Of a stretch of 64,000 nucleotides of DNA, positions 1-8,429 are shown in pieces. The translations under genes were made by a program, and so were the position numbers. The DNA comes from Undibacterium sp. 5I1 (GTDB lineage Bacteria > Pseudomonadota > Gammaproteobacteria > Burkholderiales > Burkholderiaceae_D). The DNA lies in the NCBI RefSeq assembly GCF_034314085.1, contig NZ_JAVIWI010000001.1, positions 1,736,001-1,800,000 of the forward strand, given 5' to 3'. A model generated the notes under the pieces. It ran no database searches. It was not told the origin of the DNA and was given only the letters and a program-made list of their open reading frames with translations. Every line of letters starts with the position of its first letter. The first letter of the stretch is position 1.

Positions 1-510
1 TCAGAGAAGCGCACTGATGCACCCTCTCGCGGCACGCTGGTATCCAATTATCTGACAGGTACACTATCTGCCAAAGACTATATCGTCAGCATCAAAGACA
101 AGGTAGCAGACTACAACGGTTTTAATTTGTTGGTGGGCGATGAAGAGGATTTGATCTGGTTCTCTAATCGCAAACAAGACGATCCACGCAATGGTCAACC
201 GCTGTCGCCGGGTATTTATGGCATTTCAAACGCAGCACTTGATACACCTTGGCCCAAAGTCGTCAAAACCAAAGCGGAGTTTGCCAGCTTGCTGTGTCAG
301 CGTGCGCCGGAAGAAGCTTATTTTGAAATGCTGTCAAACACCACACCAGCACCCGACTGCCGCTTGCCAGATACAGGGATCAGCTTTGAGATGGAACGTC
401 TGTTGTCATCCCCATGCATAGAGTCGCCAGATTACGGCACGCGCGTATCTAGTCTGATCAAAATACATAGCCACCATCCGGCTGAATTTCATGAGAAGCT
501 GCTACGTTAA
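1..510 (+). CDS. NRDE/TANGO2-family protein, C-terminal part
   Basis: The reading frame is open from the first base of the window to the TAA at 508-510, so only the C-terminal ~169 residues are visible. The segment has the arrangement of the NRDE (TANGO2-like) family: an RGTLVSNYL stretch near the window start, then FNLLVGDEEDLIWFSN, then LSPGIYGISNAALDTPWPKV. In complete members the N-terminal Asn-Arg-Asp-Glu motif lies upstream, here outside the window. The biochemical role of bacterial members is poorly defined; eukaryotic TANGO2 has been linked to haem and membrane trafficking. An internal TTG at 127 is not the start, because conserved sequence continues upstream of it. Confidence 0.8.
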   Translation, partial: SEKRTDAPSRGTLVSNYLTGTLSAKDYIVSIKDKVADYNGFNLLVGDEEDLIWFSNRKQDDPRNGQPLSPGIYGISNAALDTPWPKVVKTKAEFASLLCQRAPEEAYFEMLSNTTPAPDCRLPDTGISFEMERLLSSPCIESPDYGTRVSSLIKIHSHHPAEFHEKLLR

Positions 511-582
511 TTGATGCATCGGTGCGACATTAGTTAAGCCGGCACATCGACTAAATCAAAGAATTGCAGATATCAAAACACC

Positions 583-1878
583 TCAAACATCTCGCAAAGG
601 TGCACGCCATAACATTAGTGCAGCAATCAATTTAAGAGCACAGGGCAAAATCGCGTACGCAACGCCCAGCGCTTGGATACCTTGCAGGTCGCTGGTACCG
701 GGCACGTAGCCAAGAAAATCAAGCAAAGGCAAAGACACTCCGGCAGCCAATGCTAGATTCATCTTGGTGGCCCAATTCCAGGCACCAAAATAGGCGCCCT
801 CTCGCTGCCCGCTATGCCCGCCTTTTCTGATGACCGCAGCCAATAAGGCTGGTGGCAATGCCAGATCAGCACCAAGCGCCAAGCCAGACATTGCGCAAAT
901 GATCCCGAATGGCATTGCTGCCCCGACACCCAGGCCAAACACCCAGACAAAAGAGGCGATCGATAGCAGCATCCCCAACAACCATGCGCGTGCCTCGCCC
1001 AGCTTACTTGCGGTGAAGACCCACAGAGGCATAGAAATCGCAGCCGCTAAAAAATACAGTATTAAAAATACGCCCGACAAATGCCCAAGCTGCAAACGAT
1101 CTTTAGCAAAAAACAAAAATAAGGTCGCGGGAATGGATGCCGCAATTCCGTTGACGACAAATACCGCGAATAAACTACGAAAATATGCATTACGAAAAGG
1201 GATGGTCAATGACAGAGGCTCTGCTGCCAGAGCGTTCTCCGGCACAGCCTTTATCTTAACGTCGGCCAATGCCGGGCGAGGTGCATAACGAATCAGTAAG
1301 CCACTAGCGACCAATAAGCTGACCACAAATGCAGTCGACAACCACGCAATACTGGCTAACTGCGACAAGGCTGCAGCAGCAATTACACCAATCAAACCGC
1401 AGGCTTCGCGGACAGCCGTAATCCGCGTGCGTTCAGTGGGAGCCTGGGTCAATGCAGCACCCCAGCTTTGATGAGCGATTGTCGCTAGACTAAAACCCGC
1501 ATATACCACCATCAATGAACATAAAAACCAAATAAACGGCGCACCGTTCGCGATTGTTAATGGATGAAATAGAGCGAGAAATCCTATAATCAGCGCAGGC
1601 AAGGACCAAAGTATGTAGCGCGAATACGATTGACTACGATGATTTTTATCGATCCACCAACCGATTGCCGGATCAATAAAAGCGTCCAGTAAACGCGCTA
1701 GCAATAGCGCCGTACCGATCAAGGTAAGTGAAATACCAAAATGCTCCGCATAAAACTGGGGAACATAGACATAGATGGGCAGCGCGACCAGCGCTAGCGG
1801 CAATCCGAACAGGCCGTAAGTCAGTACCGCAGAAAATGAAAAAATCTTCACTGGGACGTTAACCAAGTACGGCGACAT
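583..1878 (-). CDS. GPH-family (MelB-like) MFS cation symporter
   Basis: A 431-residue, very hydrophobic protein with about 12 predicted membrane spans, an ordinary length for the glycoside-pentoside-hexuronide:cation symporter branch (MFS_2). The N-terminal part shows the branch hallmarks: YVYVPQFYAEHFG, then ARLLDAFIDPAIGWWIDK (the conserved D-P-xx-G-xxxD loop after helix 2) and RITAVREACGLIG near the fifth helix. This predicts uptake of a sugar-like solute coupled to a cation in the inner membrane; the substrate cannot be read from the sequence. ATG at 1878 places the first helix correctly. It is transcribed leftward, 54 nt after the yhhQ stop, and may be co-transcribed with it. No clear terminator follows. 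Confidence 0.8.
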   Translation of the reverse strand: MSPYLVNVPVKIFSFSAVLTYGLFGLPLALVALPIYVYVPQFYAEHFGISLTLIGTALLLARLLDAFIDPAIGWWIDKNHRSQSYSRYILWSLPALIIGFLALFHPLTIANGAPFIWFLCSLMVVYAGFSLATIAHQSWGAALTQAPTERTRITAVREACGLIGVIAAAALSQLASIAWLSTAFVVSLLVASGLLIRYAPRPALADVKIKAVPENALAAEPLSLTIPFRNAYFRSLFAVFVVNGIAASIPATLFLFFAKDRLQLGHLSGVFLILYFLAAAISMPLWVFTASKLGEARAWLLGMLLSIASFVWVFGLGVGAAMPFGIICAMSGLALGADLALPPALLAAVIRKGGHSGQREGAYFGAWNWATKMNLALAAGVSLPLLDFLGYVPGTSDLQGIQALGVAYAILPCALKLIAALMLWRAPLRDV

Positions 1879-1932
1879 TCACCGCAATAAAAATCGGTAC
1901 GCGAGCCTAAAACAAGATCTAGGACAATCATC

Positions 1933-2643
1933 TCAAGCCTTCAATTTAAAAGGATTGAAATCAGTATCTATGTCGTAATAGTCCTCGTTCTCTTTCCGTT
2001 TTAAGAACGCGACAATTTTATAGGTGACAGGCGTCATCAGAACTTCCCAACCGGTCTTAAAAATATATTGGGCAATAATCACTGAGATCAGTTGGTGGTT
2101 CGACCAAATACCATAAAAAGCGATCACGTAAAATAAACTGGAATCTACCAGCTCACCGCAAACCGTGGATCCTATAAAGCGCATCCATAGTTGGCGACCT
2201 GCCATGGCAATCTTCATTTTTGCCATGACATAACTATTCACAAAACTGCCGCACCAAAACGCAATCATCGAGCCCAGGACGATGCGTGGCGTATTACCGA
2301 ACACTGCATCCAGATGCATCTGGTAATCCCGGTTAAACGGATCAGCTGCGGGCTTTAACGCCAGCACCACAGCCGACATCACGGCAGCAAAAATCAAAGC
2401 ACCAAAACCCGCCCAGATGACACGACGGTCGCGACCATAGCCATACACCTCAGTCAATATGTCGCCAAAAATGTATGAAATCGGAAAGAATAAAACACCC
2501 GCACCAAAGGTTACCGTGCCTAACACTGGCAAAGTCACTTCGGCAGCCTTAGCAGCGCCAATCAGATTTGAGCAAAGCAATACCGTCACAAATGCCGCCA
2601 TGACGAAATCATAGTATTTGTATTGAGCGATAGGACGAGCCAT
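1933..2643 (-). CDS. yhhQ: queuosine precursor transporter (YhhQ/VUT family)
   Basis: An integral membrane protein of 236 residues with about six membrane segments. Family features include VLLCSNLIGAAKAAE, FPISYIFGDILTEVYGYGR and the late SLFYVIAFYGIW and KTGWEVLMTPVTYKIV segments, which match the VUT/YhhQ family (also called DUF165). E. coli YhhQ imports queuosine precursors (preQ0/preQ1) for tRNA modification, and I transfer that role here. I chose ATG at 2643 (MARPIAQYKYYDF) over an in-frame TTG at 2661, because neither has a good ribosome site and the ATG begins the family-like sequence. The acidic C-terminal tail (KENEDYYDIDTDFNPF) is typical of proteobacterial members. A terminator separates it from hom upstream. 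Confidence 0.85.
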   Translation of the reverse strand: MARPIAQYKYYDFVMAAFVTVLLCSNLIGAAKAAEVTLPVLGTVTFGAGVLFFPISYIFGDILTEVYGYGRDRRVIWAGFGALIFAAVMSAVVLALKPAADPFNRDYQMHLDAVFGNTPRIVLGSMIAFWCGSFVNSYVMAKMKIAMAGRQLWMRFIGSTVCGELVDSSLFYVIAFYGIWSNHQLISVIIAQYIFKTGWEVLMTPVTYKIVAFLKRKENEDYYDIDTDFNPFKLKA

Positions 2644-2750
2644 AGTCTGGTTTTCTGACAATAAAATGAGTAGTTAAAACGAGAGTGACAACAAATTTGG
2701 TGTAATCAGCAAACTGATTTCTAAACGACGCTAAATACTAACTTAGAAAG

Positions 2751-2790
2751 AAAAACAGCGTCATTCTCTTGTAAGGATGACGCTGTTTTT
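2751..2790 (-). terminator. intrinsic terminator downstream of hom
   Basis: The arms AAAAACAGCGTCAT (2751-2764) and ATGACGCTGTTTTT (2777-2790) form a 14-bp perfect stem flanked by A and T runs, so it can terminate in either direction. It lies 42 nt past the hom stop on the minus strand and ends the alaA-hom transcript before yhhQ. Confidence 0.85.
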
Positions 2791-2831
2791 TGTCCAAGAT
2801 GAGCGGGTCAGGCTGAATTGTGTTGCTGAAT

Positions 2832-4142
2832 TTAGCTAAGCTCTTCCAAACGCAACTTAGTAACAGAGCCGAATACCGTCGCCAATGCTTCAATTTTAGT
2901 AATCGCCGCCAAAATATTTTTCTCTTGAGTTTGATGTGTCAGCATAACGATATCGGTTTTTGCCTCGCCGTCTGCTGGCTCCTTTTGCAGCATTGCATCA
3001 ATGGAAATAGAAAAGTCTGCCAGAATTTTAGTCACATCGGCCAGCACGCCAGCCTTGTCTGCAACATGCAGGCGCAAATAGTAGCTAGTGACAATTTCAG
3101 ACATCGGTAAAATCGGTAATGCACTCATCGCGTCAGGCTGGAACGCCAGGTGCGGTACGCGATGCTCAGGATCAGCCGTCGCCAGCCGGGTAATATCGAC
3201 CAGATCTGCGATGACAGCAGACGCAGTCGGCTCTGCACCTGCACCTTTGCCGTAATACAGCGTCGCACCAACCGCATCGCCTTGCACTAACACCGCATTC
3301 ATCGCGCCTTCTACATTGGCGATCAAGCGCTTTTCCGGGATCAGGGTTGGATGAACACGTAATTCAATTCCATGATCGGTACGCTTGGTAATACCCAATA
3401 ATTTGATGCGATAGCCCAGTTGCTCTGCGTAGCGGATATCAGTCGCCTCAAGTTTGGTAATGCCTTCTACATGCGCTTTATCAAATTGCATCGGGATGCC
3501 GTAAGCAATTGCGGCCATGATGGTCGCCTTATGCGCTGCATCGACACCTTCGATATCAAAAGTCGGATCTGCCTCGGCATAACCCAATGCTTGCGCTTCT
3601 TTTAGAGCAGTCCCGAAATCCAAACCTTTATCACGCATTTCGGACAAGATGAAATTGGTCGTGCCATTGATAATGCCGGCAATCCACTGAATACGGTTCG
3701 CGGTCAATCCTTCACGCAGAGCCTTGATAATCGGAATTCCGCCAGCAACCGCGGCCTCAAATGCGACCATCACACCTTTGGCTTGTGCCGCAGCAAAAAT
3801 CTCGTTGCCATGAGTTGCCAGCAAGGCTTTGTTCGCGGTGACGACATGCTTGCCGTTGGTGATGGCTTTTAACACCAAGTCTTTAGCGATGCCATAGCCG
3901 CCAATCAGTTCAATCACGATATCAATCTCAGGATTATTGACCACTAAATTGGCATCATTGACGACTTCGACTTCTCCATTAGTCAGTTCGCGCGCTCGCT
4001 CAACGTTGAGATCGGCTACCACGGCAATTTCAATCGAACGTCCTGCGCGACGCATAATCTCTTCTTGATTGCGCTTCAAGACGTTAAATGTGCCGGAGCC
4101 AACTGTGCCTATACCTAACAGACCAACTTTGATGGGTTTCAT
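2832..4142 (-). CDS. hom: homoserine dehydrogenase
   Basis: 436 residues, the usual length for the monofunctional enzyme that reduces L-aspartate-4-semialdehyde to L-homoserine with NAD(P)H on the way to threonine and methionine. The N-terminus carries the dinucleotide fold GLLGIGTVGSGTF (residues 7-19). The catalytic-region TANKALLATHG contains Lys105. GGIPIIKALREGLTANRI and INGTTNFILSEM follow, as does ALGYAEADPTFDIEGVDAAHK. A C-terminal ACT domain (about residue 350 onward, YLRLHVADKAGVLADVTKIL) suggests feedback control by threonine or a related amino acid. alaA lies 95 nt upstream in the same direction, with a small hairpin between them. In many Burkholderiales thrC follows hom directly; here a terminator and yhhQ follow. 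Confidence 0.95.
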   Translation of the reverse strand: MKPIKVGLLGIGTVGSGTFNVLKRNQEEIMRRAGRSIEIAVVADLNVERARELTNGEVEVVNDANLVVNNPEIDIVIELIGGYGIAKDLVLKAITNGKHVVTANKALLATHGNEIFAAAQAKGVMVAFEAAVAGGIPIIKALREGLTANRIQWIAGIINGTTNFILSEMRDKGLDFGTALKEAQALGYAEADPTFDIEGVDAAHKATIMAAIAYGIPMQFDKAHVEGITKLEATDIRYAEQLGYRIKLLGITKRTDHGIELRVHPTLIPEKRLIANVEGAMNAVLVQGDAVGATLYYGKGAGAEPTASAVIADLVDITRLATADPEHRVPHLAFQPDAMSALPILPMSEIVTSYYLRLHVADKAGVLADVTKILADFSISIDAMLQKEPADGEAKTDIVMLTHQTQEKNILAAITKIEALATVFGSVTKLRLEELS

Positions 4143-4179
4143 ATTATCTCTATACGTACTAAATAAAAAAATTAAGCGG

Positions 4180-4201
4180 TGGCAGGTTAAAAATCCTGCC
4201 A
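4180..4201 (-). promoter_or_regulatory. hairpin between alaA and hom, possible attenuator
   Basis: TGGCAGG (4180-4186) pairs with CCTGCCA (4195-4201) around an 8-nt A/T loop. Reading leftward, a run of seven T residues follows after a short spacer, so the site could partly terminate transcription between alaA and hom. No leader peptide rich in Thr or Met codons is visible, so amino-acid attenuation is not supported. Confidence 0.4.
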
Positions 4202-4237
4202 GTAAATCTTACAAATTATCTATAAAAACAAGCCTTG

Positions 4238-5467
4238 CTAATTCGTACCATGACGTCTGCGATAACCCTCCAGAAAACTGGCAATCCGCCCGAATGCTTC
4301 CGTCAAATCATCGGAATTAGGTAAAAACACGACGCGGAAATGATCTGGATGTATCCAGTTAAATCCTGTTCCTTGTACCAGCAAGACCCGCTGCTCGGTG
4401 AGTAAGTCATGAATAAATTCTTGATCATCCTTGATCGGATACATCTTAGGATCAAGTTTAGGGAACATATATAAAGCGGCTTTGGGTTTGACGCAAGTCA
4501 CACCGGGAATATCGGTCAGTAGTTTATGCGCCAGATCACGTTGTTTTAACAGGCGACCGCCAGGACCGACCAGATCATTGATACTTTGGTAGCCACCAAG
4601 GGCTGTCTGGATGGCAAATTGTCCGGGCGCATTCGCGCACAGACGCATGGAGGCCAGCATATTTAAACCTTCAATATAATCTTTGGCGTGACGTTTCTCA
4701 CCAGAGACCACCATCCAGCCTGCCCGATAACCACAAGAGCGGTAATTTTTGGACAAACCATTTAAGGTTAAGAACAGGACATCGTCTGCCAGCGATGCGA
4801 TCGAAGTATGTGTCGCTTCGTCATACAAAGTCTTATCGTAAATCTCATCCGCAAAAACGATCAACTGATGCTGGCGGGCGACTTCAACGATTTGCTGCAA
4901 AATTTCAACCGGATATAAAGCACCGGTAGGATTATTCGGATTGATGACGACAATTGCTTTGGTATTCGGCGTGATCTTACTTTTGATATCGTCTATATCT
5001 GGCATCCAGTCCGCGGTTTCGTCACAGACGTAGTGAACAGGTTTACCGCCAGACAAACTGACTGCGGCTGTCCACAAAGGATAATCCGGCGCTGGCACCA
5101 AGACTTCATCACCAGAATTGAGTAAAGCATTCATACTCATGACGATCAACTCAGACGCGCCATTACCGAGATAGACGTCCTCAATAGTGACACCACGGAT
5201 ATGTTTCTCCTGGGTGTAATGCACGACCGAACGACGCGGTGCGAACATCCCTTTAGAGTCGGTATAGCCTGCAGCATTTTGCATGTTCAGTATCATGTCC
5301 TGAACAATTTCATCGGGAGGATCAAAATTGAATACGGCCAGATTGCCGATATTCAGTTTGATGATCTTATGTCCCTCATCCTCCATCTGTTTGGCTTTTT
5401 CCATGACGGGGCCACGGATGTCATAACAGACGTCTGCTAATTTTTGTGATTTTTGTACGGGGCGCAC
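4238..5467 (-). CDS. alaA: alanine (glutamate-pyruvate) aminotransferase AlaA
   Basis: A fold-type I PLP aminotransferase of 409 residues that closely follows E. coli AlaA along its whole length: CYDIRGPVMEKAKQ at the start, GNGASELIVMSMNALLNSGDE, PAPDYPLWTAAVSLSGGK, INPNNPTGA, FADEIYDKTLYD, and NGLSKNYRSCGYRAGW with the PLP lysine at residue 240, the same position as in E. coli. The C-terminal LLVQGTGFNW and DHFRVVFLP stretches bind the substrate carboxylate in the family. It makes alanine from pyruvate and glutamate in the cytoplasm. The start is GTG at 5465-5467 with AGAGGA eight bases upstream. It is the first gene of a leftward pair with hom and is divergent from the Mth938-like gene. 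Confidence 0.93.
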   Translation of the reverse strand: MRPVQKSQKLADVCYDIRGPVMEKAKQMEDEGHKIIKLNIGNLAVFNFDPPDEIVQDMILNMQNAAGYTDSKGMFAPRRSVVHYTQEKHIRGVTIEDVYLGNGASELIVMSMNALLNSGDEVLVPAPDYPLWTAAVSLSGGKPVHYVCDETADWMPDIDDIKSKITPNTKAIVVINPNNPTGALYPVEILQQIVEVARQHQLIVFADEIYDKTLYDEATHTSIASLADDVLFLTLNGLSKNYRSCGYRAGWMVVSGEKRHAKDYIEGLNMLASMRLCANAPGQFAIQTALGGYQSINDLVGPGGRLLKQRDLAHKLLTDIPGVTCVKPKAALYMFPKLDPKMYPIKDDQEFIHDLLTEQRVLLVQGTGFNWIHPDHFRVVFLPNSDDLTEAFGRIASFLEGYRRRHGTN

Positions 5468-5798
5468 TGATGCAATCCTCTATAAAATAAGTCTAAATTG
5501 GTGCGAGGCTGCAAGATGATGGCTCATTGATGGGCTCATTGACGATTCATCTCAGTCAATCTATCGTTGATTGCTGCACTGCCAGATTGTGCATTTTGCC
5601 CAATGAACACCGTTTTATCAATTCGTTTCGAGAATTCGTCTAATTTTGTTTGCTTTTGGTGAGTTTTAACAAAAATTACAGGGCATTGATTGGATAAACC
5701 CTTGTGATCAGTCGAGTATGAGATATCAATGGCAGAATGCGCCAGCCTTTGAGAAAAAAAGCTACAATGCGCCAATCTTGAGACTTACGCCTGCATCC
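5468..5798. other. intergenic region between divergent alaA and Mth938-like gene
   Basis: 331 bases without a credible gene. It must hold the divergent promoters for alaA-hom and the Mth938/arn run. A TACAAT box at 5763-5768 lies 31 nt before the rightward start codon, but I see no convincing -35 partner. A short imperfect direct repeat (ATGGCTCATTGATGGGCTCATTG) near 5519-5541 is the only other structure. Confidence 0.5.
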
Positions 5799-6176
5799 AT
5801 GAAGCTACATTCAACTCAAACTCAGCAATACCAGACTGTCACTGCCTACGATCAACAAGGCGTGGAATTTAATGCCAAGCGCTTTGAACATAGTCTGATC
5901 GTTTTACCCGAAGTCGCTCCCTCACTTTGGAATGTTACGCATTTTGATACCTTAACTGCCGACGATTTTGCGCAGGTGAATGCGACTAAGCCCGATGTCG
6001 TGATTTTGGGTACGGGTGTACGTCAGCGTTTTATCCATCCTAAATTAATCTCTGTATTGACGAGTCAGCGCATCGGTGTCGAATGCATGGACAATCAAGC
6101 TGCCTGCCGCACCTACAATATTTTGATGGCAGAGGGACGCAAAGTCGCTCTGGCCTTGATTATGGAATCTGCATGA
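5799..6176 (+). CDS. Mth938-like domain protein (DUF498/NDUFAF3 family)
   Basis: From ATG at 5799 the protein is 125 residues, the normal size of bacterial Mth938-like single-domain proteins. It shows the family pattern: HSLIVLPEVAPSLWNV, then DVVILGTGVRQRFIHP, and a late IGVECMDNQAACRTYNILMAEGRKVALALI. Eukaryotic relatives (NDUFAF3) assist respiratory complex I assembly; the bacterial function is not established. An upstream in-frame ATG at 5718 would add 27 residues, but a TACAAT -10-like box at 5763-5768 lies inside that stretch, so I prefer 5799. Its last four bases overlap the arnT start (ATGA), which shows translational coupling to the aminoarabinose cluster. Confidence 0.75.
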   Translation: MKLHSTQTQQYQTVTAYDQQGVEFNAKRFEHSLIVLPEVAPSLWNVTHFDTLTADDFAQVNATKPDVVILGTGVRQRFIHPKLISVLTSQRIGVECMDNQAACRTYNILMAEGRKVALALIMESA

Positions 6177-7849
6177 GACCAAGCCGCTCGCCTTACGACT
6201 CCCACGCTACGCTTTGGCTGATTGCGATTGTTTTTACTTTGCTCTGGTTGTATATGTTGGGTGCACGGACTTTGGTGCCCACGGACGAAGGTCGTTATGC
6301 CGAGATGGCACGTGAAATGGTAGCTACCGGCGACTGGATTACGCTACGTTTAAATGGCATTAAATATTTTGAGAAGCCACCACTACAAAACTGGATGAAC
6401 GCCATCAGTTTTGAACTTTTTGGTCTTGGCGAATGGCAAGCCAGATTGTGGACTGGATTATGCGGTTTATTAGGAGTTGCAGTAACCGCTTATACCGGCG
6501 CCAAAGTATTTAACCGTCGGGTGGGTATCAGTACTGCGCTGGTTTTGGGTTCCAGTTTTTTATGGTTTGGTCTGGGTCATATCAATACGCTAGACATGGG
6601 CTTGTCCGGCATGATGACCTTGAGCTTGTGCGGTTTGCTATTAGCGCAAAGAACCAACGCCAGTGCTGCTGAACAGCGTTATGGCATGTTGCTGTGTTGG
6701 GTCGGGATGGCGTTGGCGAGTATGTCAAAAGGACCGATTGGCTTGGTCTTGCCAGGGGCTGTACTCGTCATTTACACCTTGGTAACGCGTGATTGGGCGC
6801 TCTGGACACGTCTGCATTTGGGTAAAGGCTTGATCGTCTTTTTCTTGATCACTGCCCCCTGGTTTATTTTGGTCTGGCAAAAAAACCCCGAGCACCCCTA
6901 TTTCTTTTTTATTCACGAAAATTTTCAGCGGTTTACCAGTAAGGTCCATCACCGTGAAGGCGCATGGTATTACTTCATTCCCATCCTGATACTGGGAATC
7001 ATGCCTTGGCTGGGCTTGTTGCTACAAAGTCTTTGGTCGGGCTTGCGTGAGAAAACGATAGGAGAAAATTTTCAGCCTAAAAAGATGTTGCTGATCTGGT
7101 CAGTCTTTATCTTTGTATTTTTCAGCATTTCCGGATCAAAATTACCGTCTTATATTTTGCCAATTTTCCCTGCGCTGGCTTTGCTCGTCGCGGTGCGGCT
7201 AGAACGGACATCTATCCTTTCGTTGCGCATAGCAACAGGCTTATTTGGGCTGATCGGACTGGCTGGTTTAATTTTTGCTGGTAAAGTTGGCGGCCTCACT
7301 AATGACGCTTATGAAATCCCTCTTTATCAAGCATACCAACCTTGGGTTTATGCGGCCGCAGCGGTTGCTTTTACTGGCGGAATACTAGCGAGCTATTTTG
7401 TTGGACGGAATAAAGATGCCGCAGTTATAACTTTGGCGACAGCAGGATTTTTTGCCTGGCAAGCGCTGTTTCTAGGACATGAGCCATTAGGTCGTTATGG
7501 CGCGGGATTGCAACATATTGCTGAGATACAAGCAGAATTAACGCCTGCTACACAGATTTTCGCAGTGGGTCGCTATGAACAATCATTACCTTTCTATTTG
7601 CATAGGACGGTCACGTTGGTGGAGCACCCAGACGAGATGGCGTTTGGACTCGGAATACAACCTGAGCTATGGATACCCAAGCGTGAAGATTTCGTAAAAA
7701 AATGGCGTGAAGACAGCCTGAGTAGCAAAGCAGATGTTGCAATTCTACGTACCGATATTTATCAGGCATTTGTAAAACAAGAAGTGCCAATGCGCGTCAT
7801 TGCAGAAGATCCAAAACGCGTTATTGTGTCAAACATACTTACTAAATAA
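6173..7849 (+). CDS. arnT: ArnT-like aminoarabinose/glycosyl transferase (GT39/GT83-like)
   Basis: 558 residues, close to the length of E. coli ArnT. This inner-membrane enzyme moves 4-amino-4-deoxy-L-arabinose from undecaprenyl phosphate to lipid A on the periplasmic side, giving polymyxin resistance. About 12 membrane spans are visible. The first periplasmic loop has the catalytic-type motif TDEGRYAEMAREMVATGDW, followed by YFEKPPLQNWMNA; both are conserved in ArnT and related polyprenol-dependent transferases. The soluble C-terminal part begins near residue 440. ATG at 6173 overlaps the previous stop (ATGA); an in-frame ATG at 6083 lies deep in the previous gene and is unlikely. The downstream arnB/C/A/D genes support the ArnT assignment over other GT39-like enzymes. 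Confidence 0.85.
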   Translation: MRPSRSPYDSHATLWLIAIVFTLLWLYMLGARTLVPTDEGRYAEMAREMVATGDWITLRLNGIKYFEKPPLQNWMNAISFELFGLGEWQARLWTGLCGLLGVAVTAYTGAKVFNRRVGISTALVLGSSFLWFGLGHINTLDMGLSGMMTLSLCGLLLAQRTNASAAEQRYGMLLCWVGMALASMSKGPIGLVLPGAVLVIYTLVTRDWALWTRLHLGKGLIVFFLITAPWFILVWQKNPEHPYFFFIHENFQRFTSKVHHREGAWYYFIPILILGIMPWLGLLLQSLWSGLREKTIGENFQPKKMLLIWSVFIFVFFSISGSKLPSYILPIFPALALLVAVRLERTSILSLRIATGLFGLIGLAGLIFAGKVGGLTNDAYEIPLYQAYQPWVYAAAAVAFTGGILASYFVGRNKDAAVITLATAGFFAWQALFLGHEPLGRYGAGLQHIAEIQAELTPATQIFAVGRYEQSLPFYLHRTVTLVEHPDEMAFGLGIQPELWIPKREDFVKKWREDSLSSKADVAILRTDIYQAFVKQEVPMRVIAEDPKRVIVSNILTK

Positions 7850-7919
7850 ATAAAACGACAAAGTAAGACAAGCAATCCAATTAATCCAGCTAATCCGGCC
7901 ACAGGAACAAGAAAATAAT

Positions 7920-8291
7920 ATGAACATCGGCACTTTTGGTTTTATTCTGACCGGCATTTTTTTAAATGCAATCGCGCAGTTACTACTTAAAATAGGCACT
8001 AAAGCAGTGGGCGCCATCCATTTAACAGCGGAAAACTGGCTCCCTATAGGATTAAAACTAGCGACTCAATTGCCTATCATTGGCGGCCTCACTTGCTACG
8101 TGTTGTCAGTGCTGGTATGGATTGTCGGCCTGTCCCGGGTTGATGTCAGTATCGCCTATCCGCTGCTGTCTATCGGCTACGTTGTGAATGCCTTCCTTGC
8201 CTGGTACCTTTTAGGTGAAGTCATGTCGCTGCAACGCATACTCGCTATCGGCGTCATTATCATTGGTGTCGCCCTCCTGATAAAAAGCTAA
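7920..8291 (+). CDS. ArnE-like small EamA/SMR transporter
   Basis: 123 residues with four predicted membrane helices, the build of small multidrug-resistance-type proteins. In enterobacteria ArnE and ArnF, of this size and type, together flip undecaprenyl-phosphate-aminoarabinose to the periplasmic face. Only one such gene is present here, so it would have to act as a homodimer or with a partner encoded elsewhere. Helix 1 begins GFILTGIFLNAIAQLLLKIG, and the end (ILAIGVIIIGVALLIKS) is typical. It lies 70 nt after arnT and 138 nt before arnB; a repeat element fills the latter gap. Placement within the cluster is the main reason for the functional call. Confidence 0.75.
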   Translation: MNIGTFGFILTGIFLNAIAQLLLKIGTKAVGAIHLTAENWLPIGLKLATQLPIIGGLTCYVLSVLVWIVGLSRVDVSIAYPLLSIGYVVNAFLAWYLLGEVMSLQRILAIGVIIIGVALLIKS

Positions 8292-8337
8292 AGCATCGCT
8301 AAAAATCAACATGATTTGAAGGTAAATTAAAAAATAA

Positions 8338-8410
8338 GGGGAGTATGTCGATAAATACCCCTTATTGTCCAAACAATATCTGGACGATTAAATTTACTCC
8401 ATCCCAGTAT
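8338..8410 (+). repeat. ATACTCCC-type intergenic repeat, copy A (short subtype)
   Basis: 73 bp between the ArnE-like gene and arnB. It begins GGGGAGTAT, has AATACCCC completing a first small hairpin, then TTATTGTCC and GGACGATTAA forming the central stem (GTCCA/TGGAC), and ends CAGTAT. It aligns without gaps to copy F at 56068-56140 (56 of 73 identical by hand count). Its right 44 bases align without gaps to copy B. It lies 19 nt before the arnB start, inside a probable operon. Confidence 0.85.
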
Positions 8411-8429
8411 ATAAATAAAGGAATCAGCA

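Noticed and set aside
5536..5775. A 79-codon minus-strand frame in the alaA/Mth938 gap
   Set aside because: No ribosome site, no recognisable fold, and it covers the divergent promoter region.
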